A DNA stretch of 44,730 bases from JAWUVP01 sp034112285 (lineage in GTDB: Bacteria; Pseudomonadota; Gammaproteobacteria; JABDGN01): positions 1 to 44,730 of the forward strand of contig JAWUVP010000014.1 of assembly GCA_034112285.1 (NCBI GenBank). The letters are read 5' to 3'. The position numbers and the translations under genes were made by a program. Positions within the stretch are counted from its first letter, which is position 1. Each line of letters opens with the position of its first letter. A model generated the notes under the pieces. The model saw only the letters and a program-made list of their open reading frames with translations. It ran no database searches and was not told where the DNA came from. Positions 14,712 through 22,763 of this stretch are shown one piece after another.

Positions 14712-17216
14712 ATGAGCGATCAAAACTATTCATTTATCTACGAGAATTTCTTTAGCACCTCTGAACAATGTCTGTTTGCACTCAATATGCATGGTGACTT
14801 AATAATTACTAACCAAAAAACTAACACTCTATTTTTGCTCAACGACTCTCATACCAAAATAAATTTCATATCACACTGCCAGCAACATAATATTGATTTT
14901 CCACACAAATTAGATTTTGAGGCATTAACAGACGAAGGCATTATCAAGCAACATAAAATTTATTTAGAACACTGCAATAAAACCTTATTGTTTAGCATCA
15001 CCGGCATTACCAATTCTGATTCTGGCCCATATATTTTATGCACAGGGGTAGATATCACGCGTATTGAACAATTAAACCAGAAAGAATCGGAAAAAATAAA
15101 ACAACAAAATATTCACAATGAATTTTCAAAAATACTGGGTTCAAAACACAACCCAAAACATGCCCCCAAAAAATCTGGAGATCAACTTTCATACTATGAA
15201 GATATTGTTGATTTAATTCCGGGCATAGTTTACTGGAAAGATATTGATGGCACTTACTTAGGGTGTAATACTGGCTTCATTAAACAATTTGGTTACGAAG
15301 ATAATTTTTCGGTTAGAGGAAAAACTGATCGTGATATTTTTTCTCAGTCAGAAGCTGAAGAAATACGCGACAATGACTTGCGAATAATTCATAGTGGCGC
15401 TGTGCAAGAACTCGAAGAGACAGTTGTTAATAGCAGTGGCGAAGTCGATACATACTTAAGTACCAAACGGCCTATACGAAACACTGAACATGTTATCATC
15501 GGCATATTGGGTATTTCAACAAATATTACCGAGCGTAAAGCATCGGAAACCCAACTAGTCAATGAAAAGGAAGCTTTTGAGGAGTTTTATGATACCCGCT
15601 TAAAAAATCTGGCCAGAATAAGCAAAGAAACCACTGGACAAGATATACAAGCTGACATGCCTGAAGAGCATTTGCTAACAATCAAAACATATCTTGAAAA
15701 TATCATTTCATGCTTACCTGGATTAGTATTTTGGAAAAATGAGCACGGCGTCTATCTTGGCTGTAATGAAGGCTTGCTTAAATGGCACAGCGTTGAATCA
15801 AAAGCTGAGATTATTGGCCATACTGATTTTGAACTTTTCTCACAAGCGGAGGCTAATTTACTGCGAGAAAACGACAATGAGGTAATGCAGAAAAAAGAAA
15901 TTGTCTCGGTAGAAGAGACCGCCATAATAGAAAATGGCCAAGAAGTTACATATCTATCAAACAAAGTACCACTTTTCGATAAATATGATAAGGCTATTGG
16001 GATACTCGGGATTTCACTTGATATTACAGAAACTAAAAAAGCCCAAGCAGCCCTAAAAGTTGCTAAGAACCAAGCCGAACAAGCAAATAAAAGTAAATCA
16101 GAGTTCTTGGCCAACATGAGCCATGATTTACGTGCGCCATTGCATGGGATAAATGGCATGATTGATGTTCTGGAATCAGATAAACACAGTCAAAATCAAG
16201 CTGATTATTTCCATACACTCCGAAGCGCTAGTGACAGCCTTCTTGAGCTTATCGAAGGGATACTTACCTATTCAGAATTGAACAATAAAAAGGCAGAGCT
16301 TTGTCTTGAAACGTTTGATATAAACGATTTAATCGAGCAGTGTGTTGCCATGTTCAAAGCACAGACGCACAAAGGTGCTTTGAAAGTTAGTTTAAATTCA
16401 CAACTCCCTACTCCATTTTATGTAAAAAGTTACCCACAAGCAGTAAAACGCATTCTCCACAATATTATAAGCAACGCATTGAGATTCACTGAAAAAGGAA
16501 GCGTTACTATTGATGTTTCTTATAACGTACGCTCAAATGCTAGCGCTTTATTTAACATTAGCATTACAGATACTGGCATAGGCATGCCAGAAAAAAAACT
16601 TTCAACCATTTTTGAGAAGTTTAGCCGCTTAAATCCTTCATTCGAAGGTAAATATAAAGGTGTCGGGCTGGGCTTAGCAATCGTAAAACAATTATTAGAG
16701 CTGATTGATGGGGAGATTGAAGTTGAAAGTGAACTCAATGAAGGGACATGCTTTACCTTAAAAATACCTTTCAATATCATAGCCCAAAAACCAGTAGAAA
16801 TGATCCCATCTGATAAAGCATCAAGACACACGCTGAATGCAATAAAAGCCCTCCAACTAAATATTCTAATTATTGAAGATGATCACATTGGTCAAAAATT
16901 TTCACAGATCGTTCTGTCAAACTTGAACTGTTCTATTACCATTGCAAAAGATGGTGAAACAGCATTACAACAATTAAATCAAAAATATGATCTTATATTT
17001 AGTGATATTGGCCTACCAGATATCACTGGAATAGAAATAGCTCAAACAATTCGCTCTGTGGGCTCCCTAAACAAAAAAACAACCTTAATTGCAATCACAG
17101 GTCATGCCGCAGATCACGCATATAAAGCATGCATAGAGGCAGGCTTTGACGATGTATTAAAAAAACCTCTTGGAATGGCTGGCTTTCAAGCCACCATAGC
17201 ACAGTGGTGTTTATAA
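14712..17216 (+). CDS. Hybrid sensor histidine kinase with two PAS domains and a receiver
   Basis: 834 residues from ATG 14712 (MSDQNYSF), chosen because AGGA precedes it and the likely promoter is downstream of GTG 14580. The order is a divergent N-terminal sensory segment (1-150), PAS 1 (about 160-276, IVDLIPGIVYWKDIDGTYLGCN), PAS 2 (about 326-440, IISCLPGLVFWKNEHGVYLGCN), HisKA with His471 in SHDLRAPLHG, HATPase (N box HNIISNALRFTE; DTGIGMP; GVGLGLAIV), and a C-terminal receiver with Asp765 in FSDIGLPD and the conserved Lys in LKKPLG. The two PAS domains resemble each other closely and look duplicated. No transmembrane segment is obvious, so it is probably cytosolic. No HPt or output domain is present. 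Its stop overlaps the carbamoyltransferase stop by six bases (convergent). Confidence 0.93.
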   Translation: MSDQNYSFIYENFFSTSEQCLFALNMHGDLIITNQKTNTLFLLNDSHTKINFISHCQQHNIDFPHKLDFEALTDEGIIKQHKIYLEHCNKTLLFSITGITNSDSGPYILCTGVDITRIEQLNQKESEKIKQQNIHNEFSKILGSKHNPKHAPKKSGDQLSYYEDIVDLIPGIVYWKDIDGTYLGCNTGFIKQFGYEDNFSVRGKTDRDIFSQSEAEEIRDNDLRIIHSGAVQELEETVVNSSGEVDTYLSTKRPIRNTEHVIIGILGISTNITERKASETQLVNEKEAFEEFYDTRLKNLARISKETTGQDIQADMPEEHLLTIKTYLENIISCLPGLVFWKNEHGVYLGCNEGLLKWHSVESKAEIIGHTDFELFSQAEANLLRENDNEVMQKKEIVSVEETAIIENGQEVTYLSNKVPLFDKYDKAIGILGISLDITETKKAQAALKVAKNQAEQANKSKSEFLANMSHDLRAPLHGINGMIDVLESDKHSQNQADYFHTLRSASDSLLELIEGILTYSELNNKKAELCLETFDINDLIEQCVAMFKAQTHKGALKVSLNSQLPTPFYVKSYPQAVKRILHNIISNALRFTEKGSVTIDVSYNVRSNASALFNISITDTGIGMPEKKLSTIFEKFSRLNPSFEGKYKGVGLGLAIVKQLLELIDGEIEVESELNEGTCFTLKIPFNIIAQKPVEMIPSDKASRHTLNAIKALQLNILIIEDDHIGQKFSQIVLSNLNCSITIAKDGETALQQLNQKYDLIFSDIGLPDITGIEIAQTIRSVGSLNKKTTLIAITGHAADHAYKACIEAGFDDVLKKPLGMAGFQATIAQWCL

Positions 17217-18971
17217 TTTCGTTATTTGTATATTACCAACAAACAGCTCGTCAATTTCAGTTTCTAGAAAGGTACTAATTGCAACGTCAGGTGAGCAGAC
17301 CATGGCTTGGCCTCGTAAATTAAAGGATGTATTTAGTAACATTGGTAAACCGGTTAATTTTTCAAAGGCATCAAGAAGCTTCCAATAGCGTATATGCTCT
17401 TCATCAACCGTCTGCACTCTAGCCGTACCATTTATGTGGGTAATAGCTGGAAGCTTTTCTTGATACTCTACACGCACAGGAACAGTAAACAACATATACG
17501 GGAATGATTGATTCGGCCGTATATCGAAATAAGTTATTGCGGCTGATCTTTTCACTGAAGGTGCAAATGGCCTAAAGCCTTCGCGTTTTTTGACCAGTTT
17601 ATTTACCTTGGCACGCATATTCGGATCACGCACGTCAGCCAAAATACTCCTATTCCCAAGCGCCCGAGGCCCAAACTCCATATTACCTTGCACCCAGGCT
17701 ATAACATTTCCAGTCGAAATTAGTTTTGCAGCATTCTTATATAATTCTTCATCACTCACTTTTTTTGCCGTTATCTTACCCTGAAACCTTTCGGCCAGAG
17801 CCAGAACTTCATCATCAGTCCAGCTGGGCCCATACAGAGGTAATTGATATTTTGCAGGAACTCGCGGTAAGCTTGAAACATGATGGTATTGATACAAAGC
17901 CGCGCCGAGAGAAGTTCCCGCATCTCCTGCTGCAGGCTGAATATAGATATCATCAAAAATATTCTTTCGCAATAACACACCATTCGCCGTGCAATTCAAG
18001 GCCACACCACCCGCATAACAGAGATTTTTTAATCCCGTTTCAGCACGCCAATATTGCATAAGATGCAATATTGCTTCATTTAGTCGTATTTGAAGTGCGG
18101 CCGCAAGATCCATATATTCTTGTGACATTTCAGATTCAGGTTGACGTCTCGGCAGAGTTTTCTCTGCTACCCAGCTAAAAAACCCACTATGGGTAAGACG
18201 CTGTTCATCACTAACATCATGAAATAGCGCATTAACCATAACTTTACCTTTGTCATGTAACACAATACACTCGTCCATAAAGCTTTTATAACGCGTAGGA
18301 TCACCATAGGGTGCTAGCCCCATCACCTTATACTCACCAGAATTAATTTTAAAGCCTAAATGCATAGTCATAAGGCCGTAAAACATTCCTATTGACCGCG
18401 AGAAATCATAGGTCTTTAAAGGTTTGAGTTCAGAGTCCTTACCATGATAGATACTGATACTATTTATTTCTCCCATTCCATCGATTACGACGGTCAAGGC
18501 TTCCTCGAATGGACTAGGGAAAAAGGCACTCGCAGCATGTGCGGCATGGTGTTCTATAGGAGTAAATTTATGCCGCAGCTCAGAGTTTGGAAAATATTCC
18601 GCCCAAAGTTGTTCTTGTAATAAAGGATTCGCAACATTTTTGTAAAAATCTTCAGCAGCTTCACTATTTTCGAAGTATTTAGCATAATTTTGATAATTAA
18701 ATCCATGACAAATAAAGTCAACACTATCAATATCAATTCCAGCTTGTTCAAGACAGTTTGTAATTGCGTTAATTGGAAAATGATTAATATGCTTTTCATT
18801 AGTGAAGCGCTCTTCCTCAGCAGCGGCAATAACGTTACCATCACAAATGATCGTAACGGCGGCATCCATACCTTGAAAATTATTATCATCATCTGTGACG
18901 CCAAACGATTCTAATTTTTTCTTATGATAAACATCAGAATGATGTAAACCACTATAACCAAGAATATACAT
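17211..18971 (-). CDS. CmcH/NodU-type carbamoyltransferase
   Basis: This family moves a carbamoyl group from carbamoyl phosphate, through carbamoyl-adenylate, onto a hydroxyl or amine of a small molecule (TobZ, CmcH, NodU). 586 residues from ATG 18971 (MYILGYSGLHHSD), with GTGAG upstream; GTG 18983 is an alternative. The N-terminal Kae1-like domain shows the metal-binding HHAAHAASAFFPSPF (His141/His145), IDGMGE, SGEYKVMGLAPYG and GGVALNCTANG with QPAAGDAGTSLGAAL. The C-terminal domain has QGNMEFGPRALGNRSILADVRD and KREGFRPFAPSV, all family signatures; full length and intact. Its own promoter candidate lies upstream. Standing in the NRPS island it is the likely tailoring enzyme. The acceptor molecule cannot be read from sequence. 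Confidence 0.93.
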   Translation of the reverse strand: MYILGYSGLHHSDVYHKKKLESFGVTDDDNNFQGMDAAVTIICDGNVIAAAEEERFTNEKHINHFPINAITNCLEQAGIDIDSVDFICHGFNYQNYAKYFENSEAAEDFYKNVANPLLQEQLWAEYFPNSELRHKFTPIEHHAAHAASAFFPSPFEEALTVVIDGMGEINSISIYHGKDSELKPLKTYDFSRSIGMFYGLMTMHLGFKINSGEYKVMGLAPYGDPTRYKSFMDECIVLHDKGKVMVNALFHDVSDEQRLTHSGFFSWVAEKTLPRRQPESEMSQEYMDLAAALQIRLNEAILHLMQYWRAETGLKNLCYAGGVALNCTANGVLLRKNIFDDIYIQPAAGDAGTSLGAALYQYHHVSSLPRVPAKYQLPLYGPSWTDDEVLALAERFQGKITAKKVSDEELYKNAAKLISTGNVIAWVQGNMEFGPRALGNRSILADVRDPNMRAKVNKLVKKREGFRPFAPSVKRSAAITYFDIRPNQSFPYMLFTVPVRVEYQEKLPAITHINGTARVQTVDEEHIRYWKLLDAFEKLTGLPMLLNTSFNLRGQAMVCSPDVAISTFLETEIDELFVGNIQITKL

Positions 18972-18989
18972 TACAATTCTCACAAAAAG

Positions 18990-19019
18990 TTATTAAAACA
19001 ATAACTGATTATAGGTCAA
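18990..19019 (-). promoter_or_regulatory. Putative carbamoyltransferase promoter with an overlapping inverted repeat
   Basis: On the minus strand, TTGACC (19014-19019) and TAATAA (18990-18995) are spaced by 18 bp. A perfect 6-bp inverted repeat, GTTATT-AAAAC-AATAAC (18989-19005), covers the -10 box and the downstream part of the spacer and is a possible operator. The predicted leader is short, with GTGAG ahead of ATG 18971. Confidence 0.4.
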
Positions 19020-19149
19020 GAAGTCTATATTACAAAATACTCTAAACCACATATTATTTACTATCGGGAAATTCCCCATCTTCTCTCCAGAATCACAGCT
19101 GCTCTCAACAACTTAAGTTATATAAAAATATTCTATTGGTAAAATACGC

Positions 19150-19231
19150 TATACTAACCCCATGCACCAAACCCTAACCCCAAACAGCCGCCTAGCCCGC
19201 TTCCTGCGCCGCAGCCAGCTACCTGCGCAAG
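19150..19231 (+). pseudogene. Truncated duplicate of the addB-like gene 5' end with its promoter
   Basis: A TATACT box (19150-19155) six bases before ATG 19162 opens a reading that starts MHQTLTPNSRLARFLRRSQ. The intact gene at 22764 carries TATACT at the same distance from its ATG and contains ITLTPNSRLARFLRRSQ. By my count 53 of 60 bases match between 19171-19230 and 22806-22865; after that the copy diverges and reaches a stop about 50 codons in. The intact copy has 36 extra bases after the first ATG. The copies are in direct orientation, 3.6 kb apart, with kinase 2 and the amine oxidase between them. Confidence 0.85.
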
Positions 19232-19296
19232 AGTTGCAATTGTGCCAAGATAACCTCCTACTCATTGCATCATCTGCCTTAAATGTGAATTTTAAT

Positions 19297-19325
19297 TTGA
19301 TTTGCTCAAGAACATAGAGTATAAA
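19297..19325 (+). promoter_or_regulatory. Putative promoter of hybrid kinase 2
   Basis: TTGATT (19297-19302) and TATAAA (19320-19325) are spaced by 17 bp. It would give a leader of about 115 nt before GTG 19449 in which no obvious hairpin or riboswitch was recognised. Confidence 0.4.
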
Positions 19326-19448
19326 TTGATACCAACGAATAAGACGGTCAAATCATTCAGGCTCGCAAACTATTGTTAAAATCTCCTCCATGAGTCTCAG
19401 TGTAAATTTACTGGGCCACTTTTGAAACGAAAAAAACAGTGAGGACTT

Positions 19449-21017
19449 GTGAAAAAACGAATCACCGAATTCACCTTAGATTCAATTGGTGAGTTTTTAG
19501 CACAATATGCCGAAAAAAGTGACCGCGTCTATTGGTTAAGCAGTCCAGATTTTGAAAAAATCACTTATATTAGCCCCGCTTATGAGAAAATTTGGGGCCG
19601 TAAAATCGACGAGCTCTATACAAACCCCAGCAGCTGGGTAGATGCTCTGGTCTTAGAAGCTGGGGAGCAATATAATCCAATTGCTCAGATGGCTGAAAAA
19701 ATTGCTATAGATGGTTCAGAGGCTCGTCTTGAAGAAACCTATCGCATTTGGCGCCCTGATGGCGAAATCCGTTGGATCATGGACCATGGCTTTCCAGTAT
19801 ATGATAAGCATGGCAATTGTTGTGGTGTAACCGGTGTTGCAACAGATATTACGGCGAACAAACAGGTTGAGGCTGCTTTAAATGCTGCAAAGGTGCGTGC
19901 TGAATCAGCTAACAGAGCAAAAACAGATTTTTTGGCCAAAATCACCCATGAATTAAGAACCCCTTTGAATGGAATTCTAGGAAATGTTGATTTATTAATC
20001 GATTCAAACAATCTTACTGAAAAACAGCATGTGAGGCTCAATTCAATTGCTTCATCAGGAGAACATTTATTTTCTCTCATAAATGAATTGTTAGATTGCT
20101 CCATTTTAGAGAGTGGCAAAAATGATTTAACAAAAGCTGAGTTTTCGTTAAATGATATGCTGCAAGATATTTACAATCAATACTCTGCCATATCTCAAAA
20201 GAAAAACATCCCTCTATACATAGACTGTGAAGAGAAATGCCCCCCCGTTATTGGCGATGAAAAACGCTTGAAACAAATTATAATTAATCTTGTCGGCAAT
20301 GCTATCAAGTTCACACAGAAAGGGCATATCCGAATCATATTAAAAATTCTAACTCATGACCAAATGCAGTTAGATTTACAAATCACAGTGCAAGATACGG
20401 GTGTCGGAATCCCAGAAGATAAACAAGAGTATATATTCGAAAAGTTTAACCAATTAGATGATGGTTTAGGCGGTAGCGCTCAAGGATTTGGATTGGGCTT
20501 AGCGATTTGTCGTGAAATTATCGAGCAAATGCAAGGCAATATTAAAATACAGAGCAAGCTAAACAAAGGAACTAACTTTATTGTTAACCTCAGCTTACCT
20601 GCTGCTAATCCTCAATCTCAAAAAACAGGTCTTATCCAAGATTTATCTTATAAAATTTTGGTTGTCGAGGATCATCCCATCAATCAGATGGTAGTTGTTG
20701 CAATGCTAGAAAAAATGAATTGCAGCGTGGCAACTGCTGCTGATGGCTATGCCGCACTCGAACTTTTCGAGCCCAATAAATTTGACTTAATATTGACTGA
20801 CATTAGTCTACCTGACATGGATGGCAACCAACTTGTACAACTCATTCGTAAACAAGATAAAGCCATACCTATCATAGCCATCACTGCTCACACCAATGCC
20901 GAGGTAAAACGTGCAGCCTATGATGCTGGCGTGAATGATGTAATGAACAAACCCATCAGTCAAAAGACTTTGCAGGAAAAGTTATTACGCTGGCATCAAG
21001 CCTCAAGCACTTTTTAA
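19449..21017 (+). CDS. Hybrid sensor histidine kinase with one PAS domain and a receiver
   Basis: 522 residues. A PAS/PAC domain (about 20-140: VYWLSSPDFEKITYISPAYEKIWGR to WRPDGEIRWIMDHGFPVYDKHGNCCGVTGVATDITANK) is followed by HisKA with His167 in THELRTPLNG, HATPase (N box INLVGNAIKFTQ; DTGVGIPE; GFGLGLAIC), and a C-terminal receiver with Asp451 in LTDISLPDMDG and Lys in MNKPIS. No transmembrane segment, HPt or DNA-binding output. It starts at GTG 19449 behind GAGGA at rather short spacing. It is similar in plan to kinase 1 but with one PAS and a different N terminus, so it is not a recent tandem copy. Its 3' end overlaps the amine oxidase 3' end by 15 bases (convergent). Confidence 0.92.
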   Translation: MKKRITEFTLDSIGEFLAQYAEKSDRVYWLSSPDFEKITYISPAYEKIWGRKIDELYTNPSSWVDALVLEAGEQYNPIAQMAEKIAIDGSEARLEETYRIWRPDGEIRWIMDHGFPVYDKHGNCCGVTGVATDITANKQVEAALNAAKVRAESANRAKTDFLAKITHELRTPLNGILGNVDLLIDSNNLTEKQHVRLNSIASSGEHLFSLINELLDCSILESGKNDLTKAEFSLNDMLQDIYNQYSAISQKKNIPLYIDCEEKCPPVIGDEKRLKQIIINLVGNAIKFTQKGHIRIILKILTHDQMQLDLQITVQDTGVGIPEDKQEYIFEKFNQLDDGLGGSAQGFGLGLAICREIIEQMQGNIKIQSKLNKGTNFIVNLSLPAANPQSQKTGLIQDLSYKILVVEDHPINQMVVVAMLEKMNCSVATAADGYAALELFEPNKFDLILTDISLPDMDGNQLVQLIRKQDKAIPIIAITAHTNAEVKRAAYDAGVNDVMNKPISQKTLQEKLLRWHQASSTF

Positions 21018-22535
21018 TTTCTGCATATCAGCGTTATCAGCTCGACTACGCTTATGTAACTCTTGGGTAATGGCTTCTGCTTCACGTAACCCAGATTCAA
21101 TCGCCCCTTCTACCCACCCATGTTCAAAGGATGTGTGTTCACCTGCAAAATGAATCTTACCTTCCGCTTTAACAATGTCATTGTAAAGTGAGGCCATTTG
21201 ACCCGGAGCAAATATCGAAAAAGCACCGCCCGTAAAATATTTTGGATCGTTCCATGAAATTGTTGCACCCAATTCAAACTCGGTCCTAATTTCGGGGAAA
21301 ATTTTACTGACATAATCAACGGCTTTTTTTATACGCTGCTCTTCAGGTAGTGCTTCCCAAAGTTGAGACTCTTTTTCCCATGTATAACTTGCAATCATTA
21401 CGCCACGATTATCATTAGCGTTTTGCTCTGGGAAATATAAACTACGAATAGGGAGATCGGTTAAGGTTAAGCCCTTAGCATGATTTTTCTTGCTTTCCCA
21501 AAAACGAGTTTTAGTTTGCAAAAATATTTTAGTAGAAGAAAAATAATGCAACTCATTAATTGCTCGCTGCTTTCCTGCTGATAAACCAGGTTCGAAATCT
21601 ATGAAACGCACCATTGGAAAGGGGGCAGTGCAAATAACATAGTCACCCAGTATTCTATGTTTACCGGTCATGTTTTCATATTCAACAATTAAATTGTCGT
21701 TAAGTTGGATTACTTTTTTAACTACAGCGCCAAAAGTGATTTTGTCGGCTAATTTGTCACGTGGTTGTTCTTCCTGGAAATGATGGTCCAAAAAGGCATT
21801 GATCAAGGTATCTGAACCTCCGACAATACTATTTTGATTCTTATCATTATCCACTAAAAACAAACGGAAAATTTCCAAAAAGCTACAATTCATGATCGAA
21901 CTATAACCACCTAAACCCAAACCCATTTTACCAAACAGATCAATTTCAGATTCATCCCAAGAACATTTAATTAAAAAATCACGCAATGAGTATTCATTAT
22001 ACTGTTTAATAAGGTCGGGCCAGACATTATTGCCGTTGCTCAGCTCAGTCCTATAGTAATCCTCTAATGGCTGAACGGCAATTCGCCATTTATTCATCAC
22101 CCTAGTAGGAGCCTGGTTTTTCCCCTGCAAAACCATACCGACACGTTGCTTTTGACCATTAAAATAGAAAAATCCATTTGGATTACTGTTGGGGTGTGAT
22201 TCGGTTTTTAAATTGAATTTTTTCAGATAACGCATCAACAAATGATGTGAGGGAGGATAACGCATAGCACCGGCTTCACCGTATAAGTCATTACTAAACG
22301 GCTCTCTCATAGTAAAGATACGGCCACCAGCCCTGTGGCTAGCTTCAAGAAGGGTGATTTCATGTCCCGCGCGTGTTAATTCAAATGCAGCGGTAATGCC
22401 GGCAATACCCGCGCCGATAATGATAACATGGGCTTTAGTAGTGGGTTTTGATAAACCATCAGAAATAATCTTCAAATATTGATCATAATCATTGTCTGAT
22501 AATTTAGGATGCGTAAGTGGCGTACTTTCAAGCAT
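21003..22535 (-). CDS. FAD-dependent L-amino-acid-oxidase-like amine oxidase
   Basis: 510 residues of the flavin amine oxidase family. Such enzymes oxidise an amino acid or amine to the imine, which becomes the keto acid, with H2O2 release. The N-terminal dinucleotide fold GAGIAG (41-46) is followed by the ribose-binding Glu64 and AGGRIFT. The block GEAGAMRYP (86-94) matches the GAMR motif of L-amino acid oxidases, in which the Arg (here Arg92) binds the substrate carboxylate. The C-terminal FAD segment is HFAGEHTSFEHGWVEGAIESGLREA (about 467-491). No signal peptide is seen: the N terminus is hydrophilic for about 35 residues, so it is cytosolic. A promoter candidate lies at 22615-22642. It could supply a keto acid to, or act on the product of, the A-T-TE enzyme; that link is inference. 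Confidence 0.88.
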   Translation of the reverse strand: MLESTPLTHPKLSDNDYDQYLKIISDGLSKPTTKAHVIIIGAGIAGITAAFELTRAGHEITLLEASHRAGGRIFTMREPFSNDLYGEAGAMRYPPSHHLLMRYLKKFNLKTESHPNSNPNGFFYFNGQKQRVGMVLQGKNQAPTRVMNKWRIAVQPLEDYYRTELSNGNNVWPDLIKQYNEYSLRDFLIKCSWDESEIDLFGKMGLGLGGYSSIMNCSFLEIFRLFLVDNDKNQNSIVGGSDTLINAFLDHHFQEEQPRDKLADKITFGAVVKKVIQLNDNLIVEYENMTGKHRILGDYVICTAPFPMVRFIDFEPGLSAGKQRAINELHYFSSTKIFLQTKTRFWESKKNHAKGLTLTDLPIRSLYFPEQNANDNRGVMIASYTWEKESQLWEALPEEQRIKKAVDYVSKIFPEIRTEFELGATISWNDPKYFTGGAFSIFAPGQMASLYNDIVKAEGKIHFAGEHTSFEHGWVEGAIESGLREAEAITQELHKRSRADNADMQKLKSA

Positions 22536-22614
22536 GTGTTTTTCCCATTAGAGCTTTCGAATCCCTCCATTATTCTTACCCTCTTCCATGAGCCATAATC
22601 TATATGTGCGTTTG

Positions 22615-22642
22615 AGTATAGCTCTATTTCGGTGTTTTTCAA
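22615..22642 (-). promoter_or_regulatory. Putative promoter of the amine oxidase gene
   Basis: On the minus strand, TTGAAA (22637-22642) and TATACT (22615-22620) are separated by 16 bp. It would give a leader of about 75 nt before ATG 22535. Confidence 0.45.
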
Positions 22643-22763
22643 CAAAACATGGCCACTTTCAAGAAGGTTTAGCACATTATGTCTATTGTTTAAAATTATA
22701 CACGTAGAAATCCTATATAATCTGCTGTTAATACTAGTTAATTAGATATGCTATACTCCAATT

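Larger units (their letters stand above)
18972..19448. other. Intergenic region between carbamoyltransferase and hybrid kinase 2
   Basis: A 477-bp divergent region without an intact gene. It holds the carbamoyltransferase promoter (minus strand, 18990-19019), a truncated duplicate of the addB-like promoter and first codons (19150-19231), and a probable promoter for kinase 2 (19297-19325). The remainder is AT-rich with nothing recognisable. Confidence 0.7.

Noticed and set aside
22472..22675. Minus-strand 67-codon frame overlapping the amine oxidase start
   Set aside because: It covers the predicted amine-oxidase promoter and 5' end in another frame, with no family match or ribosome binding site.
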